Shown: positions 53,853-62,818 of the stretch, piece after piece | Numbering within the stretch: position 1 is the stretch's first letter | Layout: the number at the start of each line of letters is the position of its first letter | Assembly: GCF_003129965.1 (NCBI RefSeq) | Contig: NZ_NRCJ01000004.1 | Location: 124,001-188,000, forward strand | Reading direction: 5' to 3' | Length of the DNA: 64,000 bases | Origin: Aggregatibacter kilianii | GTDB taxonomy: Bacteria; Pseudomonadota; Gammaproteobacteria; Enterobacterales; Pasteurellaceae | Notes under the pieces: model-generated | Database searches by the model: none | What the model was told of the DNA's origin: nothing | What the model saw: only the letters and a program-made list of their open reading frames with translations | Position numbers and translations under genes: made by a program

Positions 53853-55466
53853 CTATTTTTTCGCCGGATCTTCTTTCAACGAGTTGTAGTCCACCAGCGC
53901 CCGCCAGTTAAACACTTTTATCGGTTGCGGTTTCGGATTGAAAAAATCGTCCCGGCTTAAATGGCTTTCTTTAATCCCCAGCCACTGTGCAAAACCGTGA
54001 ATAAAATTAAAGGCGCTTTGCGGATTTTTGATCAGCGTGCGCTTGGTGTCGTCGCTGGAAAAACGAATAAAGGGCACAGCATAGCTTTGTTTGTATTCTT
54101 TATTATTTAACATAGACAGATTTTTGCCTTCGCCCAAATGCGCTAAACCATGATCGGAAAAATAAATGACGGAATAGCTTTGATTTTGCGCTTTCAGAAT
54201 CTGATTGATGTCCGATAGTAAGCTGTCCGTTTGTTTTAAGGTATCCAAATAACAGGACATTTCGCGGCTGATCAAATGAAATTTCGGTTCTTCGCCGTTT
54301 AGGTGAGCGCAAAATGTCGGGTGGGAACCGATTAAATGCAATACGATTAATTTGGTTTGATCTTTATCTTTCTCCAAAAGTTGTTTTAGCGGTGCCAATA
54401 AGGCGGTGTCCGGCGTGTTGCCCGAATCGTAGCCGCCTTTTTTGGTGAAAAAGGATTCATCCGCCTGAATGCCGATGCGCGACGCCATGGTATCCCATTC
54501 GCCCACTTTGCCTTGGTTGGAAAGCCAGTAGGTTTTGTAATGCGCCAGTTTGGCAAGAGAAATAATGTTGTCCGTGTAAACCGTTTCCTCATTATTGTTG
54601 GTGGAACGGTAAAGGGTGCGTTGCAACGACGGCTGGGTATTCGGACCTGCCGCCACGTAGAGATTGAAAATCAAACCGTTGACTTTCTCTAAAAACGGCG
54701 TGGTTTTTTGCGGATAGCCGTATAAAGACGTGTAATCCCGCCGCATACTTTCGCCGATAATGAGCACATAATTTTGATATTTCGGCTCGACGGAAAGGAT
54801 CTGCCATTCCGGTGTTTTCGTGAGCGCCTCATTGAGTAAATTACGTTGCGTTAAATAAGTGTTATTCACTTTGATGGCGTTGGACAGAAAACTTACCGGA
54901 TAAAAATCGGAGGCTTTGAAAAATTCGGCGACGGTAAACGGTTGTGTTTTATCGGTGTGGTGAATGCCTTTGCTGATCGGGCTGTATAAGCTAAAAATCA
55001 GAGTGGCGACATAAACGACATAATAAGCCGGTCGGTATTTTTTATTGGCGTGAATATGGCGATTAATCATAAGCAAGCCAATAAAGAGCATGACGTAAAG
55101 TGCGGTGAAAACATAAATTGAAATGGGCATGGCGCGGAAGAAGCCCAGGGTTTCGCTGAAATTGGTTTCATAAACGGAAGCGATCACGCCGATGGAAACC
55201 GGCCCGTATAATATGCCCGACGGCACATAGCCGAAAGAAATGGCAAAGAGGAAAATAAAAGCGACAAGAAAACGTTTATTGCCATGCTTTTTGAGGGCAA
55301 AAAGTAGCACGCCTAATCCCAAGATGCTCAACATGTGAGTCGCGTAATTGTCTAAAATGCCCAGTGCAATATGGGATAAAAAAGAGAATGACAGAAGCAA
55401 TAAAAAGAAAGTTATATCGTTGTAAATAAAACGGAATTTTTTTTGTTGAGACATCTTGAATACCAT
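53853..55466 (-). CDS. Phosphoethanolamine transferase, sulfatase-fold (EptA/CptA-like)
   Basis: A 537-residue membrane enzyme. Five TM segments (about residues 15-190) precede a periplasmic sulfatase-type domain with the zinc and nucleophile motifs: LIIGESMRRDYTSLYGYP (metal Glu and surroundings), the nucleophile region AAGPNTQPSLQRTL (a Thr at the NT site), HLIGSHPTFCAHL and YFSDHGLAHLGEG. These enzymes transfer phosphoethanolamine from phosphatidylethanolamine to lipid A, LPS core sugars or periplasmic glucans. Which target applies cannot be told; it is a single gene 144 bp downstream of clpP's region on the same strand. The ATG four codons in (55454) is an alternative start. Confidence 0.88.
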   Translation of the reverse strand: MVFKMSQQKKFRFIYNDITFFLLLLSFSFLSHIALGILDNYATHMLSILGLGVLLFALKKHGNKRFLVAFIFLFAISFGYVPSGILYGPVSIGVIASVYETNFSETLGFFRAMPISIYVFTALYVMLFIGLLMINRHIHANKKYRPAYYVVYVATLIFSLYSPISKGIHHTDKTQPFTVAEFFKASDFYPVSFLSNAIKVNNTYLTQRNLLNEALTKTPEWQILSVEPKYQNYVLIIGESMRRDYTSLYGYPQKTTPFLEKVNGLIFNLYVAAGPNTQPSLQRTLYRSTNNNEETVYTDNIISLAKLAHYKTYWLSNQGKVGEWDTMASRIGIQADESFFTKKGGYDSGNTPDTALLAPLKQLLEKDKDQTKLIVLHLIGSHPTFCAHLNGEEPKFHLISREMSCYLDTLKQTDSLLSDINQILKAQNQSYSVIYFSDHGLAHLGEGKNLSMLNNKEYKQSYAVPFIRFSSDDTKRTLIKNPQSAFNFIHGFAQWLGIKESHLSRDDFFNPKPQPIKVFNWRALVDYNSLKEDPAKK

Positions 55467-55684
55467 TCTGTGTTTTTTTATAAGGCAAAATTTTAGTCCC
55501 TTTGTTCCCTAAAATGAAGTCTTTTCACGGCAATTGCGCGGGTTATAACCGTTCCTTATGAGGAATGCGATTTTTTTATTTGCATTTGCACGCATTAATT
55601 TTAATAATGTGACTATTTTTGAAAAATGTAGCGAAACAGGGACAACGATAAGGCTTGATTCCCTTTCGGTTAAAAGGAAAAATT

Positions 55685-57958
55685 ATGAATATTCAGCAGG
55701 TTATAAAAGCAAATCGCCTGGAATTGTTGTTTCAACAAGGCTCTTTCGGCATTGAAAAAGAAAGCCAGCGCGTGCATGCGGACGGTTCCATTGTGGTGAG
55801 CGAACACCCGAAATGCTTTGGCAGCCGTTCCTATCATCCTTATATCCAAACGGATTTTGCCGAAAGCCAGCTTGAATTAATCACCCCGCCGAATAAGAAA
55901 ATTGAAGACACCCTGCGTTGGTTGTCCGCCATTCATGAAGTGGTGTTGCGTACCATGCCAAAAGACGAATACGTCTTCCCGTTAAGCATGCCGGCAGGTT
56001 TACCGCCGGAAGATCAAATCAAGGTGGCGCAGCTGGAAAACCCGGTGGATGTGGCGTATCGCGAGCATTTGGTGAAATCTTACGGCAAAAGCAAACAGAT
56101 GGTGAGCGGCATTCACTATAATTTTCAACTTGATCCCGCACTCGTCCAACAACTTTTTAACGGGCAAAAACAATACCAAAGTGCGGTGGATTTTCAGAAC
56201 GATTTATATTTGAAAATCGCCCGTAATTTCCTGCGTTATCAATGGATTCTGATTTATCTGCTGGCGGCGACACCAACCGTGGACGCCAATTATTTCCGCG
56301 ACGGCACGCCGTTAAAACCGGGGCAATATGTGCGCAGCCTGCGTTCCAGTCAATACGGTTATGTGAACGACCCGAGCGTCAAAATTTCTTATGACAGCCT
56401 GAAGGATTATGTGGACACCTTGGAACACGCGGTTAACAGCGGTCAATTAATTGCGGAAAAAGAATTTTATTCCAATGTGCGTTTGCGCGGCGCGAAACAT
56501 GCCCGCGAGTTGTTACAAAACGGCATTCAGTATTTAGAATTCCGTCTGTTCGATTTAAACCCGTTCGAACCTTATGGTATCGCCTTGGATGACGCCAAAT
56601 TCGTGCATTATTTTATTTTGTTGATGGCGTGGCTGGACGAAGAATCGACGGAAAGTGCGGTCGCTTTGGGCAAAGAAAAATTGGCGCAAGTGGCGTGGGA
56701 AAATCCGTTATCGCCGACCGTTTTTCAAGCGGAAGGGGAACGCGTTTTACACCAATTATTAGCCATGTTGACGGAAATTCGCGCCGACGCGGAAATCGAG
56801 CAAATTGTAAAAGATAAACTGGCGCAATTTTCTGATCCAAGCCAAACCCTCGGCGCGCGCTTGGTGCATGCTATTGAAGCCCACGGCGGTTATCAAAAAC
56901 TTGGCGCGGAACTGGCGAAGCGTTATAAACAGCAGGCATTTGAGCGTTTCTATGCCTTGTCCGCGTTTGACAACATGGAGCTTTCCACTCAAGCCTTGAT
57001 GTTCGATGCCATTCAAAAAGGGTTGAAAATTGACATTCTGGATGAACGGGATCAATTCCTTAGCCTGCAATTCGGCGATCATTTGGAATATGTGAAAAAC
57101 GGCAACATGACTTCCCACGACAGCTATATTTCACCGCTGATTATGGAAAATAAAGTGGTCACCAAAAAAGTCTTGGCGAAAGCCGGTTTCAATGTGCCAC
57201 AAAGCATGGAGTTTACCAGCGTAGAACAAGCGGTCGCCAATTATGCTTTATTTGTGGGACGCGCCGTGGTGATTAAACCGAAATCCACCAATTACGGCTT
57301 AGGTATCAGCATCTTCCAACAAGGCGTGCACGATCGCGAAGATTTCGCCAAAGCCATTGAAATTGCCTTCCGCGAAGATAAAGAAGTGATGGTGGAAGAT
57401 TACCTCACAGGCACGGAATACCGTTTCTTCGTGTTGGGCGATGAAACCCTCGCGGTGTTGTTACGCGTGCCGGCAAATGTTATCGGTGACGGCGTGCATA
57501 CGGTGGCGGAATTGGTGGCACAGAAAAACGATCATCCGTTGCGCGGCGACGGCAGCCGTACGCCGTTGAAGAAAATTGCCTTGGGTGACATTGAACAATT
57601 ACAGTTAAAAGAACAGGGCTTGACCGTTGACAGCGTGCCGGCAAAAGATCAGTTGGTGCAATTGCGCGCCAATTCCAATATCAGTACCGGCGGCGATTCC
57701 ATCGACATGACCGACCAAATGCACCCGAGTTACAAAGCGTTGGCGGTGGGCATCACCAAAGCCATGGGCGCAGCGGTATGCGGCGTGGATTTAATTATTC
57801 CCGATTTAACTCAACCCGCCGAGCCGAGCCTGCAATCTTGGGGTGTGATTGAAGCCAATTTCAACCCGATGATGATGATGCATATTTTCCCGTACGCGGG
57901 ACAATCCCGCCGAGTAACACAAAACGTGCTGAAGATGTTGTTTCCTGAGTTGAAATAA
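55685..57958 (+). CDS. gshAB: Bifunctional glutamate-cysteine ligase / glutathione synthetase
   Basis: About 757 residues from the ATG at 55685, with AAAGGA before it; the frame is open 10 codons upstream. The N-terminal half (about 1-480) is a gamma-glutamylcysteine ligase: GSFGIEKESQRVHADGS, FAESQLELITPP and VSGIHYNFQLD. The C-terminal half is an ATP-grasp domain that adds glycine: ENKVVTKKVLAKAGFNVPQSM, AVVIKPKSTNYGLGISIF, GTEYRFFVLGDETLAVLLRVPANVIGDG and VIEANFNPMMMMHIFPYAG. Such fusions make glutathione without separate GshB and are known in Pasteurella and streptococci. It is a single cytosolic gene, and ends at a compact terminator. Confidence 0.96.
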   Translation: MNIQQVIKANRLELLFQQGSFGIEKESQRVHADGSIVVSEHPKCFGSRSYHPYIQTDFAESQLELITPPNKKIEDTLRWLSAIHEVVLRTMPKDEYVFPLSMPAGLPPEDQIKVAQLENPVDVAYREHLVKSYGKSKQMVSGIHYNFQLDPALVQQLFNGQKQYQSAVDFQNDLYLKIARNFLRYQWILIYLLAATPTVDANYFRDGTPLKPGQYVRSLRSSQYGYVNDPSVKISYDSLKDYVDTLEHAVNSGQLIAEKEFYSNVRLRGAKHARELLQNGIQYLEFRLFDLNPFEPYGIALDDAKFVHYFILLMAWLDEESTESAVALGKEKLAQVAWENPLSPTVFQAEGERVLHQLLAMLTEIRADAEIEQIVKDKLAQFSDPSQTLGARLVHAIEAHGGYQKLGAELAKRYKQQAFERFYALSAFDNMELSTQALMFDAIQKGLKIDILDERDQFLSLQFGDHLEYVKNGNMTSHDSYISPLIMENKVVTKKVLAKAGFNVPQSMEFTSVEQAVANYALFVGRAVVIKPKSTNYGLGISIFQQGVHDREDFAKAIEIAFREDKEVMVEDYLTGTEYRFFVLGDETLAVLLRVPANVIGDGVHTVAELVAQKNDHPLRGDGSRTPLKKIALGDIEQLQLKEQGLTVDSVPAKDQLVQLRANSNISTGGDSIDMTDQMHPSYKALAVGITKAMGAAVCGVDLIIPDLTQPAEPSLQSWGVIEANFNPMMMMHIFPYAGQSRRVTQNVLKMLFPELK

Positions 57959-57981
57959 GTTTCTTCCAAGTTAAAAAATGC

Positions 57982-58010
57982 AAGGCGAATCTTCGGATTC
58001 GCCTTTTTTG
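57982..58010 (+). terminator. Terminator of gshAB with a UUCG tetraloop
   Basis: AAGGCGAATC (57982-57991) and GATTCGCCTT (57996-58005) form a perfect 10-bp stem closed by TTCG in a C-G context, a highly stable tetraloop, followed by TTTT. Confidence 0.9.
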
Positions 58011-58133
58011 CTCCTAAAGTGCGGTCGTTTTTCAGGGTGTTTTTCAAGTTAAAAAACGTCTCCAAAAACCACCGCACTTTTCATTCGTTTCAGAATTCTT
58101 GTATAGTATGTGCGCTTTAATTTGGGGGAAGCT

Positions 58134-59267
58134 ATGAATAAGCGCTTATTTTTTATTTTATTAATTGGCTCAAACTTATGGGCACAAAATAACACTGCGA
58201 CGCCGGAGGAATTTAACTTTTCCGCGTTGGGTGAAGTCATGTTTTTTGATAAAGCCCTTTCTTTTAACAAAAGTCAGAGTTGCGCCACCTGCCATGATCC
58301 GGAAACCGCCTTTGCGGATATGCGGGATAACAGTGCCAAACGAATGGTGTCGCAAGGGGATAATCCACAATTATTCGGCAACCGTAACACGCCGACGGCA
58401 CTCTATGCCAAGTTTTCGCCGGAGTTTCATTTTGATGAAAAAATTCAAGACTATGTGGGCGGGCAGTTTTGGGACGGGCGTGCCAAGCATTTAGCGGAAC
58501 AGGCGGGTGGTCCGCCGGTGAATCCGGTGGAAATGGGGATGCCCAATAAAAAATCCATTGCACAACGGATTAAAGACAATCCCGCTTATCACGAACCGAT
58601 TACGCAGCATTTCGGCGAAGCCATTTGGCAGGATGCGGAAAAAATTTATGCGCTGATGGAACAGGCAATCGGCGAGTTTGAAAAGCAGGCGATGTTTGCG
58701 CCTTTTAGTTCCAAATATGACAAAGCCCTGAAAGGTGAGGTTCAACTGAGCGAATTGGAAGCGCAGGGCAAGGCGTTATTTTTTGATAAAACGCAGACCA
58801 ATTGCAGCAACTGCCATCAGTTAACGGCAGCGAATGATGCACAGGAAACCTTCACCAATTACCGTTATTACAATCTCGGCGTGCCGAAAAATTCGGCGTT
58901 AATCGAACACAATAAACTGGACGCAGATTTTGTGGACAACGGCTTGTTGGATAGTCCTTATGTGAAAGGCGATGTACGGCAAAAAGGCAAGTTTAAAGTG
59001 CCGACGTTGCGCAATGTGGCGGTGACGGCGCCTTATATGCACAACGGCGTGTTTAAGGAATTGCGCACGGTATTGCTATTTTTAGACAGTTTTAATAATC
59101 CCGAACGCAAACTTAATCCGGAAACCGGGAAACCTTGGGGCGGGGCGGAATATGGTCTGACCATTAGTCATAAAGACTTACAGGGAAAACCGCTAACGGA
59201 TCAACAAATTAGCGCGTTGGAAGCCTTTTTGCGTAGCTTAACCGATGAAGCTTATGAAGAGGAGTAG
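58134..59267 (+). CDS. Dihaem cytochrome c peroxidase (CcpA/MauG family)
   Basis: About 377 residues from the ATG at 58134 with GGGGGAAGC before it. A signal peptide (MNKRLFFILLIGSNLWA) sends it to the periplasm. Two c-type haem sites are present, CATCH (about residue 50) and CSNCH (about 222), with an MauG/CCP layout. The HDPETAFADM segment is the first haem loop, ALGEVMFFDKALSFNKSQ the start, RNVAVTAPYMHNGVFKELRTVL the second domain with an axial Met candidate. It reduces H2O2 using electrons from a small donor. A cupredoxin gene 3 kb downstream could supply them. A Fur box lies between it and the ABC operon. Confidence 0.92.
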   Translation: MNKRLFFILLIGSNLWAQNNTATPEEFNFSALGEVMFFDKALSFNKSQSCATCHDPETAFADMRDNSAKRMVSQGDNPQLFGNRNTPTALYAKFSPEFHFDEKIQDYVGGQFWDGRAKHLAEQAGGPPVNPVEMGMPNKKSIAQRIKDNPAYHEPITQHFGEAIWQDAEKIYALMEQAIGEFEKQAMFAPFSSKYDKALKGEVQLSELEAQGKALFFDKTQTNCSNCHQLTAANDAQETFTNYRYYNLGVPKNSALIEHNKLDADFVDNGLLDSPYVKGDVRQKGKFKVPTLRNVAVTAPYMHNGVFKELRTVLLFLDSFNNPERKLNPETGKPWGGAEYGLTISHKDLQGKPLTDQQISALEAFLRSLTDEAYEEE

Positions 59268-59303
59268 TTGAATTGTTAATCGGTTTTCGATAGTATCGCC
59301 GCC

Positions 59304-59318
59304 TGAAAATTATTTTCA
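59304..59318 (+). promoter_or_regulatory. Fur box upstream of the ABC importer operon
   Basis: TGAAAATTATTTTCA is a perfect 7-1-7 palindrome and matches 12 of 14 defined positions of the Fur consensus. It lies 37 bp upstream of the ABC substrate-binding gene, where it would cover the promoter. Confidence 0.7.
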
Positions 59319-59354
59319 TTTACATTCATCTGTCAATTTATAGGGACTTTATCT

Positions 59355-60470
59355 ATGAAAAAACGTTTTTCCATGTTAGCACTTTCCGCTTTATTGGCGT
59401 TCAGCGCCGGTATTGCTAATGCCGAACCCGTTAAGGTTAAAGATATTTTAGATCGTGAGGTCACCGTTGATTTACCGGCAAAACGGGTGGTGCTTGGTTT
59501 TTATTATCAGGACTATATGGCGGTGGGCGGCGAACACGCATTAGACAATGTGGTGGGTTTCTCCAAAAAAGTATGGTCGGGTTGGGCGCCGGCAAGCTGG
59601 GAATTATTCAGTCAAAAAGTGCCGAAATTAAATCAACTGGAAGACATCGGTGAAGTAGAAGAAGGCACTTTCTCCACAGAAAAAGTGTTATCTCTTAAAC
59701 CGGATTTACTGGTGCTTGCCGATTGGCAATATGAATCTTTGGGTTCCGACTTAGATGCCATTACCGAAGCGGGCATTCCGGTCGTTGTGCTGGATTACAA
59801 CGCACAAACTTTAGAGAGACACTTAAAATCCACCGAGATTATCGGTCAGTTAACCGGGCAAAAAGCACGTGCTGAAAAAATCGCAAAAGAATATAAAGAC
59901 ATCGTCGATCATATTCAAACGACAGTGAAAAACGCGAATCTTGCGAAAAAACCGAAAGTTTATGTGGAATTTGGTCGCGGTGGCCCTGAGGAACAAGGTA
60001 TCACCTTCTATTCCAGCATGTGGGGTTCAATGATTAATCTGGTGGGGGCAGAGAACGTGGCGCCGGAAGACATCGGTAAGTGGGGGGTGTTGGCGGCGGA
60101 AAAAGTGTTGGCGGCGCAACCTGACGCGATTATTATTACCGGCCGTGAAACCGAGCTGAAGAAAAATAAAGAAGGCATGGTGATGGGTTTTGGTATTGAA
60201 AAAGCGGAAGCGCAACGTCGTTTGGATGCTTTCAAACATCGTGCCGGCTGGAGCGATTTACCGGCAGTGAAGGCGAACCGCGTGTATGGCGCATATCACG
60301 CCAATTCCCGTACGTTATCCGATAGCGCATCGGTGCAATTTGTGGCAAAAGCGGCGTATCCTGACTTATTCAAAGATTTGGATCCGCAACAAACTTACCT
60401 CAATTTCTACAAAAATTATCTGCCGGTCACCCCGGAAGGCACCATTTACTTATTCCCTGAAAGTAAATAA
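59355..60470 (+). CDS. Periplasmic metal/siderophore-binding protein of an ABC importer
   Basis: A 371-residue protein with a signal peptide cleaved after ANA (MKKRFSMLALSALLAFSAGIANA). It has the PeripBP_2/FecB fold (cluster A-II): the start VKVKDILDREVTVDLPAKRVVLGF, then SLKPDLLVLADWQYES, and the C-terminal lobe with YGAYHANSRTLSDSASVQFVAKAAYPDLF. A rich set of aromatic residues (FYYQDYMAVGGEHAL, SGWAPASWELF) lines the likely cleft. The three-gene order (binding protein, FecCD permease, ATPase) and the Fur box suggest an iron chelate or haem-type ligand. MolA-like oxyanion binding is an alternative in this superfamily. It is preceded by a good AGGGAC ribosome site. Confidence 0.88.
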   Translation: MKKRFSMLALSALLAFSAGIANAEPVKVKDILDREVTVDLPAKRVVLGFYYQDYMAVGGEHALDNVVGFSKKVWSGWAPASWELFSQKVPKLNQLEDIGEVEEGTFSTEKVLSLKPDLLVLADWQYESLGSDLDAITEAGIPVVVLDYNAQTLERHLKSTEIIGQLTGQKARAEKIAKEYKDIVDHIQTTVKNANLAKKPKVYVEFGRGGPEEQGITFYSSMWGSMINLVGAENVAPEDIGKWGVLAAEKVLAAQPDAIIITGRETELKKNKEGMVMGFGIEKAEAQRRLDAFKHRAGWSDLPAVKANRVYGAYHANSRTLSDSASVQFVAKAAYPDLFKDLDPQQTYLNFYKNYLPVTPEGTIYLFPESK

Positions 60471-60484
60471 GGGCTAGGTTCCGC

Positions 60485-61534
60485 ATGAAACACAATTCTG
60501 TTGTCGCAGAAATTGTTGCAAACCAGCGTAAGCTTGAACGCAAACGCTGGTTTGTCATCTTAACGTTTCTCGTCATTAGTTTAATCGGCTTGGTTTTGGA
60601 TGTGATGACCGGGCCGGCAATGTTGTCCGTGTCCGATGTGGTCAGTTCGTTACTTGGGCTGGAGGGCGTGGATAAGATGACCGACAATATCGTGCATAAT
60701 CTCCGTTTGCCGATGGCGTTAATGGCGCTGGTAGTGGGTGCAACCTTGGCTGTCGGCGGGGCGGAAATCCAAACGTTGCTTAATAACCCTATGGCAAGTC
60801 CTTATACCCTTGGATTGGCGGCAGCGGCGGGATTCGGTGCGTCTATCGTCATCGGCTTCGGCAGTTTTGGCTTGCCCGTACAGGTTGCCGTGCCTATCGG
60901 TGCTTTTGCTATGACCATGTTGGCGGCGACAATTCTGTTTATGTTTGCCTCCAAGCGACGTTTTAATTCCGAAATGTTGGTATTGGTCGGCATTGCGCTA
61001 TTATTCATTTTCCAATCCCTGCTTTCCCTCGTGCAATTTATCTCGGCGCCCGAAGTATCGCAGCAAATTTTGTTTTGGTTGTTCGGTAGTTTAACCAAAG
61101 CGAACTGGCAAAATTTACTGATTATTACCTTGGTGAGCGGCGTTTGTGTCAGCTTACTTGCAAAAGAGTTGTGGAAACTGACCGCACTTCGCCTCGGCGA
61201 AGATCGTGCGGCGAGCTTGGGCATTAATATTCAACGCCTGCGCATTAAAGTGTTGGTGTTAATTGCGATGATGACGGCAACCGCCATCAGTTTTGTGGGC
61301 GTCATTGGCTTTATCGGTTTGGTCGCGCCGCATGTGGCACGTATGTTGCTAGGCGAAGATCAACGTTTCTTCCTGCCGGCGGCAATGTTGGTGGGCGCGG
61401 CATTTTTATCTCTTTCCTCCGTGTTATCCAAAGTGATTATTCCGGGCGCGTTATTCCCGGTGGGTATCGTCACCTCGTTCGTGGGCGTGCCGTTCTTCTT
61501 TTGGATCATTTTGAGTAACAAAAGGGGGCAATAA
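60485..61534 (+). CDS. FecCD-family permease of the iron-type ABC importer
   Basis: A 349-residue inner-membrane permease with about nine or ten hydrophobic segments. FecCD/BtuC hallmarks: NLRLPMALMALVVGATLAVGGAEIQTLLNNPMASPYTLGLAAAAGFGA near the N-terminus (about 70-120), LGINIQRLRIKVLVL (the ATPase coupling helix with Gly), and FIGLVAPHVARMLLGEDQRFFLPAAMLVGA. Such permeases act as homodimers. It starts 14 bp after the binding-protein stop and shares the base at 61534 with the ATPase gene, giving translational coupling. An uptake signal lies inside (about 61180). Confidence 0.94.
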   Translation: MKHNSVVAEIVANQRKLERKRWFVILTFLVISLIGLVLDVMTGPAMLSVSDVVSSLLGLEGVDKMTDNIVHNLRLPMALMALVVGATLAVGGAEIQTLLNNPMASPYTLGLAAAAGFGASIVIGFGSFGLPVQVAVPIGAFAMTMLAATILFMFASKRRFNSEMLVLVGIALLFIFQSLLSLVQFISAPEVSQQILFWLFGSLTKANWQNLLIITLVSGVCVSLLAKELWKLTALRLGEDRAASLGINIQRLRIKVLVLIAMMTATAISFVGVIGFIGLVAPHVARMLLGEDQRFFLPAAMLVGAAFLSLSSVLSKVIIPGALFPVGIVTSFVGVPFFFWIILSNKRGQ

Positions 61535-62310
61535 TGTTGAAGCTAACGAATATCACCATTAAACGGGGTGAATTGACGGTCGCCGACAATATCAATGTCT
61601 CTTTTGAACAAGGCAAGGTTTACACCATTCTGGGGCCAAACGGCACCGGTAAGTCTTCTATGCTAAAGACCATTTTCGGTGAGTTGCCCCATGAGGGACA
61701 AATTGACTATCAAGGGCATATTTTAGAACACAGCAGGCTGGCGGATTGGCGTAAGCCCATTGGGTATATGCCGCAGGATAGTCGGGTGGACGCCAGTTTA
61801 ACCGCGTTGGAAGTGGTTGTGCTGGGGCGGATGGATTCCCTCACCATGCACATTAGCGACGAATTACTGACCGAAGCGGCAACCATTATGACCCAACTGG
61901 GTATCGGGCATTTGGCGCATCGCGACGTATTAAACTTGAGTGGCGGGCAACGCCAAATGGTGATGTTTGCGCAAGTGTTGCTGCGTCAGCCGAAAATTCT
62001 CATGTTGGACGAGCCGGTCAGCGCCTTGGATATGCATCATCAGTTGAATTTACTGGAAGAAGTGTGTCGTTACACCAAAGAACAAAACCTGATTACCATC
62101 ATGGTATTGCATGATCTGAGCCTTGCCGCGCAATTTTCCGATGAAGTGATTTTGCTCGGCGAAGGCAAATTGCAAGGCAAAGGTAACGCCCATGAGGTAT
62201 TCAAGCCGGAGATCATTAACCGTTTATATCGTGTGAACGTTGAATTATTATATTGCAGTAATGGTCTGCCTGTGGTGCGGCCGCAACGTCATTTCGCTCA
62301 AATAAGATAA
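61534..62310 (+). CDS. ATPase subunit of the iron-type ABC importer (FecE/FhuC-like)
   Basis: A 258-residue cytosolic ATPase. Walker A is GPNGTGKSSMLKT (about residue 36), Q-loop GYMPQDSRVDASLTALEVV, signature LSGGQRQMVMFAQVLL (about 136), Walker B ILMLDEPVSALDM and H-loop VLHDLSLAAQF. The set is complete, so the importer is probably active. The start ATG overlaps the permease stop (TAATG). Its C-terminal region (VNVELLYCSNGLPVVRP) is typical of FhuC-type subunits. With the Fur box upstream it belongs to the iron-responsive unit. Confidence 0.95.
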   Translation: MLKLTNITIKRGELTVADNINVSFEQGKVYTILGPNGTGKSSMLKTIFGELPHEGQIDYQGHILEHSRLADWRKPIGYMPQDSRVDASLTALEVVVLGRMDSLTMHISDELLTEAATIMTQLGIGHLAHRDVLNLSGGQRQMVMFAQVLLRQPKILMLDEPVSALDMHHQLNLLEEVCRYTKEQNLITIMVLHDLSLAAQFSDEVILLGEGKLQGKGNAHEVFKPEIINRLYRVNVELLYCSNGLPVVRPQRHFAQIR

Positions 62311-62319
62311 GGATTTACG

Positions 62320-62754
62320 ATGAAAAAATTAGCAATCATTGCCATGTTAGGCTTAAGTTTCACCGCGCAGGCGGCGCATCATGACATCAAAATGTTAAAT
62401 ACCAACGAAGAAGGTTCCATGGTGTTTGAGCCGGGTTTCCTGAAGGCAAATGTGGGCGATACGGTCACTTTCAAAACCACCAACAAAGGGCATTTCGTGC
62501 ATAGCAAAGCGGTGCCGGAAGGGGCTGCCAAATTTGCGTCGGAAGAGGACGAAGAATTGACGATTACCTTAGATAAAGAGGGATTATACGTTTACACCTG
62601 CCCCGTACACCGCCCGATGAACATGAACGGGATTATCCAAGTGGGTGAGAACCCGAGCAACAAAGAACAGGCGGAAAAGGCAGTAAAAGATCTGGAAAAG
62701 AAAGCCATGTCAAACAAAGGACGCTTAACCAAATATCTTGAAATGGTGAAATAA
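62320..62754 (+). CDS. Periplasmic cupredoxin (pseudoazurin-like)
   Basis: A 144-residue blue-copper protein with a signal peptide (MKKLAIIAMLGLSFTAQA). The type 1 copper ligands are in place: His in KGHFVHSK (about residue 60), then YTCPVHRPMNMNGII with Cys, His and Met (about 98-106). The core NTNEEGSMVFEPGFLKANVGDTVTFKTTN matches pseudoazurins. Such proteins shuttle electrons to nitrite reductase, nitrous oxide reductase or cytochrome c peroxidase. It is 9 bp downstream of the ABC ATPase, so it is probably in the same operon; the peroxidase gene upstream is a plausible acceptor partner (inference). Confidence 0.92.
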   Translation: MKKLAIIAMLGLSFTAQAAHHDIKMLNTNEEGSMVFEPGFLKANVGDTVTFKTTNKGHFVHSKAVPEGAAKFASEEDEELTITLDKEGLYVYTCPVHRPMNMNGIIQVGENPSNKEQAEKAVKDLEKKAMSNKGRLTKYLEMVK

Positions 62755-62771
62755 CCCCCACGGTTTATCCT

Positions 62772-62800
62772 AAATGGTGCAATTTCGCACCATTTTCTTT
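62772..62800 (+). terminator. Terminator of the ABC importer-cupredoxin operon
   Basis: AAATGGTGC (62772-62780) pairs with GCACCATTT (62787-62795) around AATTTC, followed by TCTTTT. It lies between the cupredoxin and the ATP-grasp gene. Confidence 0.85.
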
Positions 62801-62818
62801 TCCTTCAAAGACGATACC

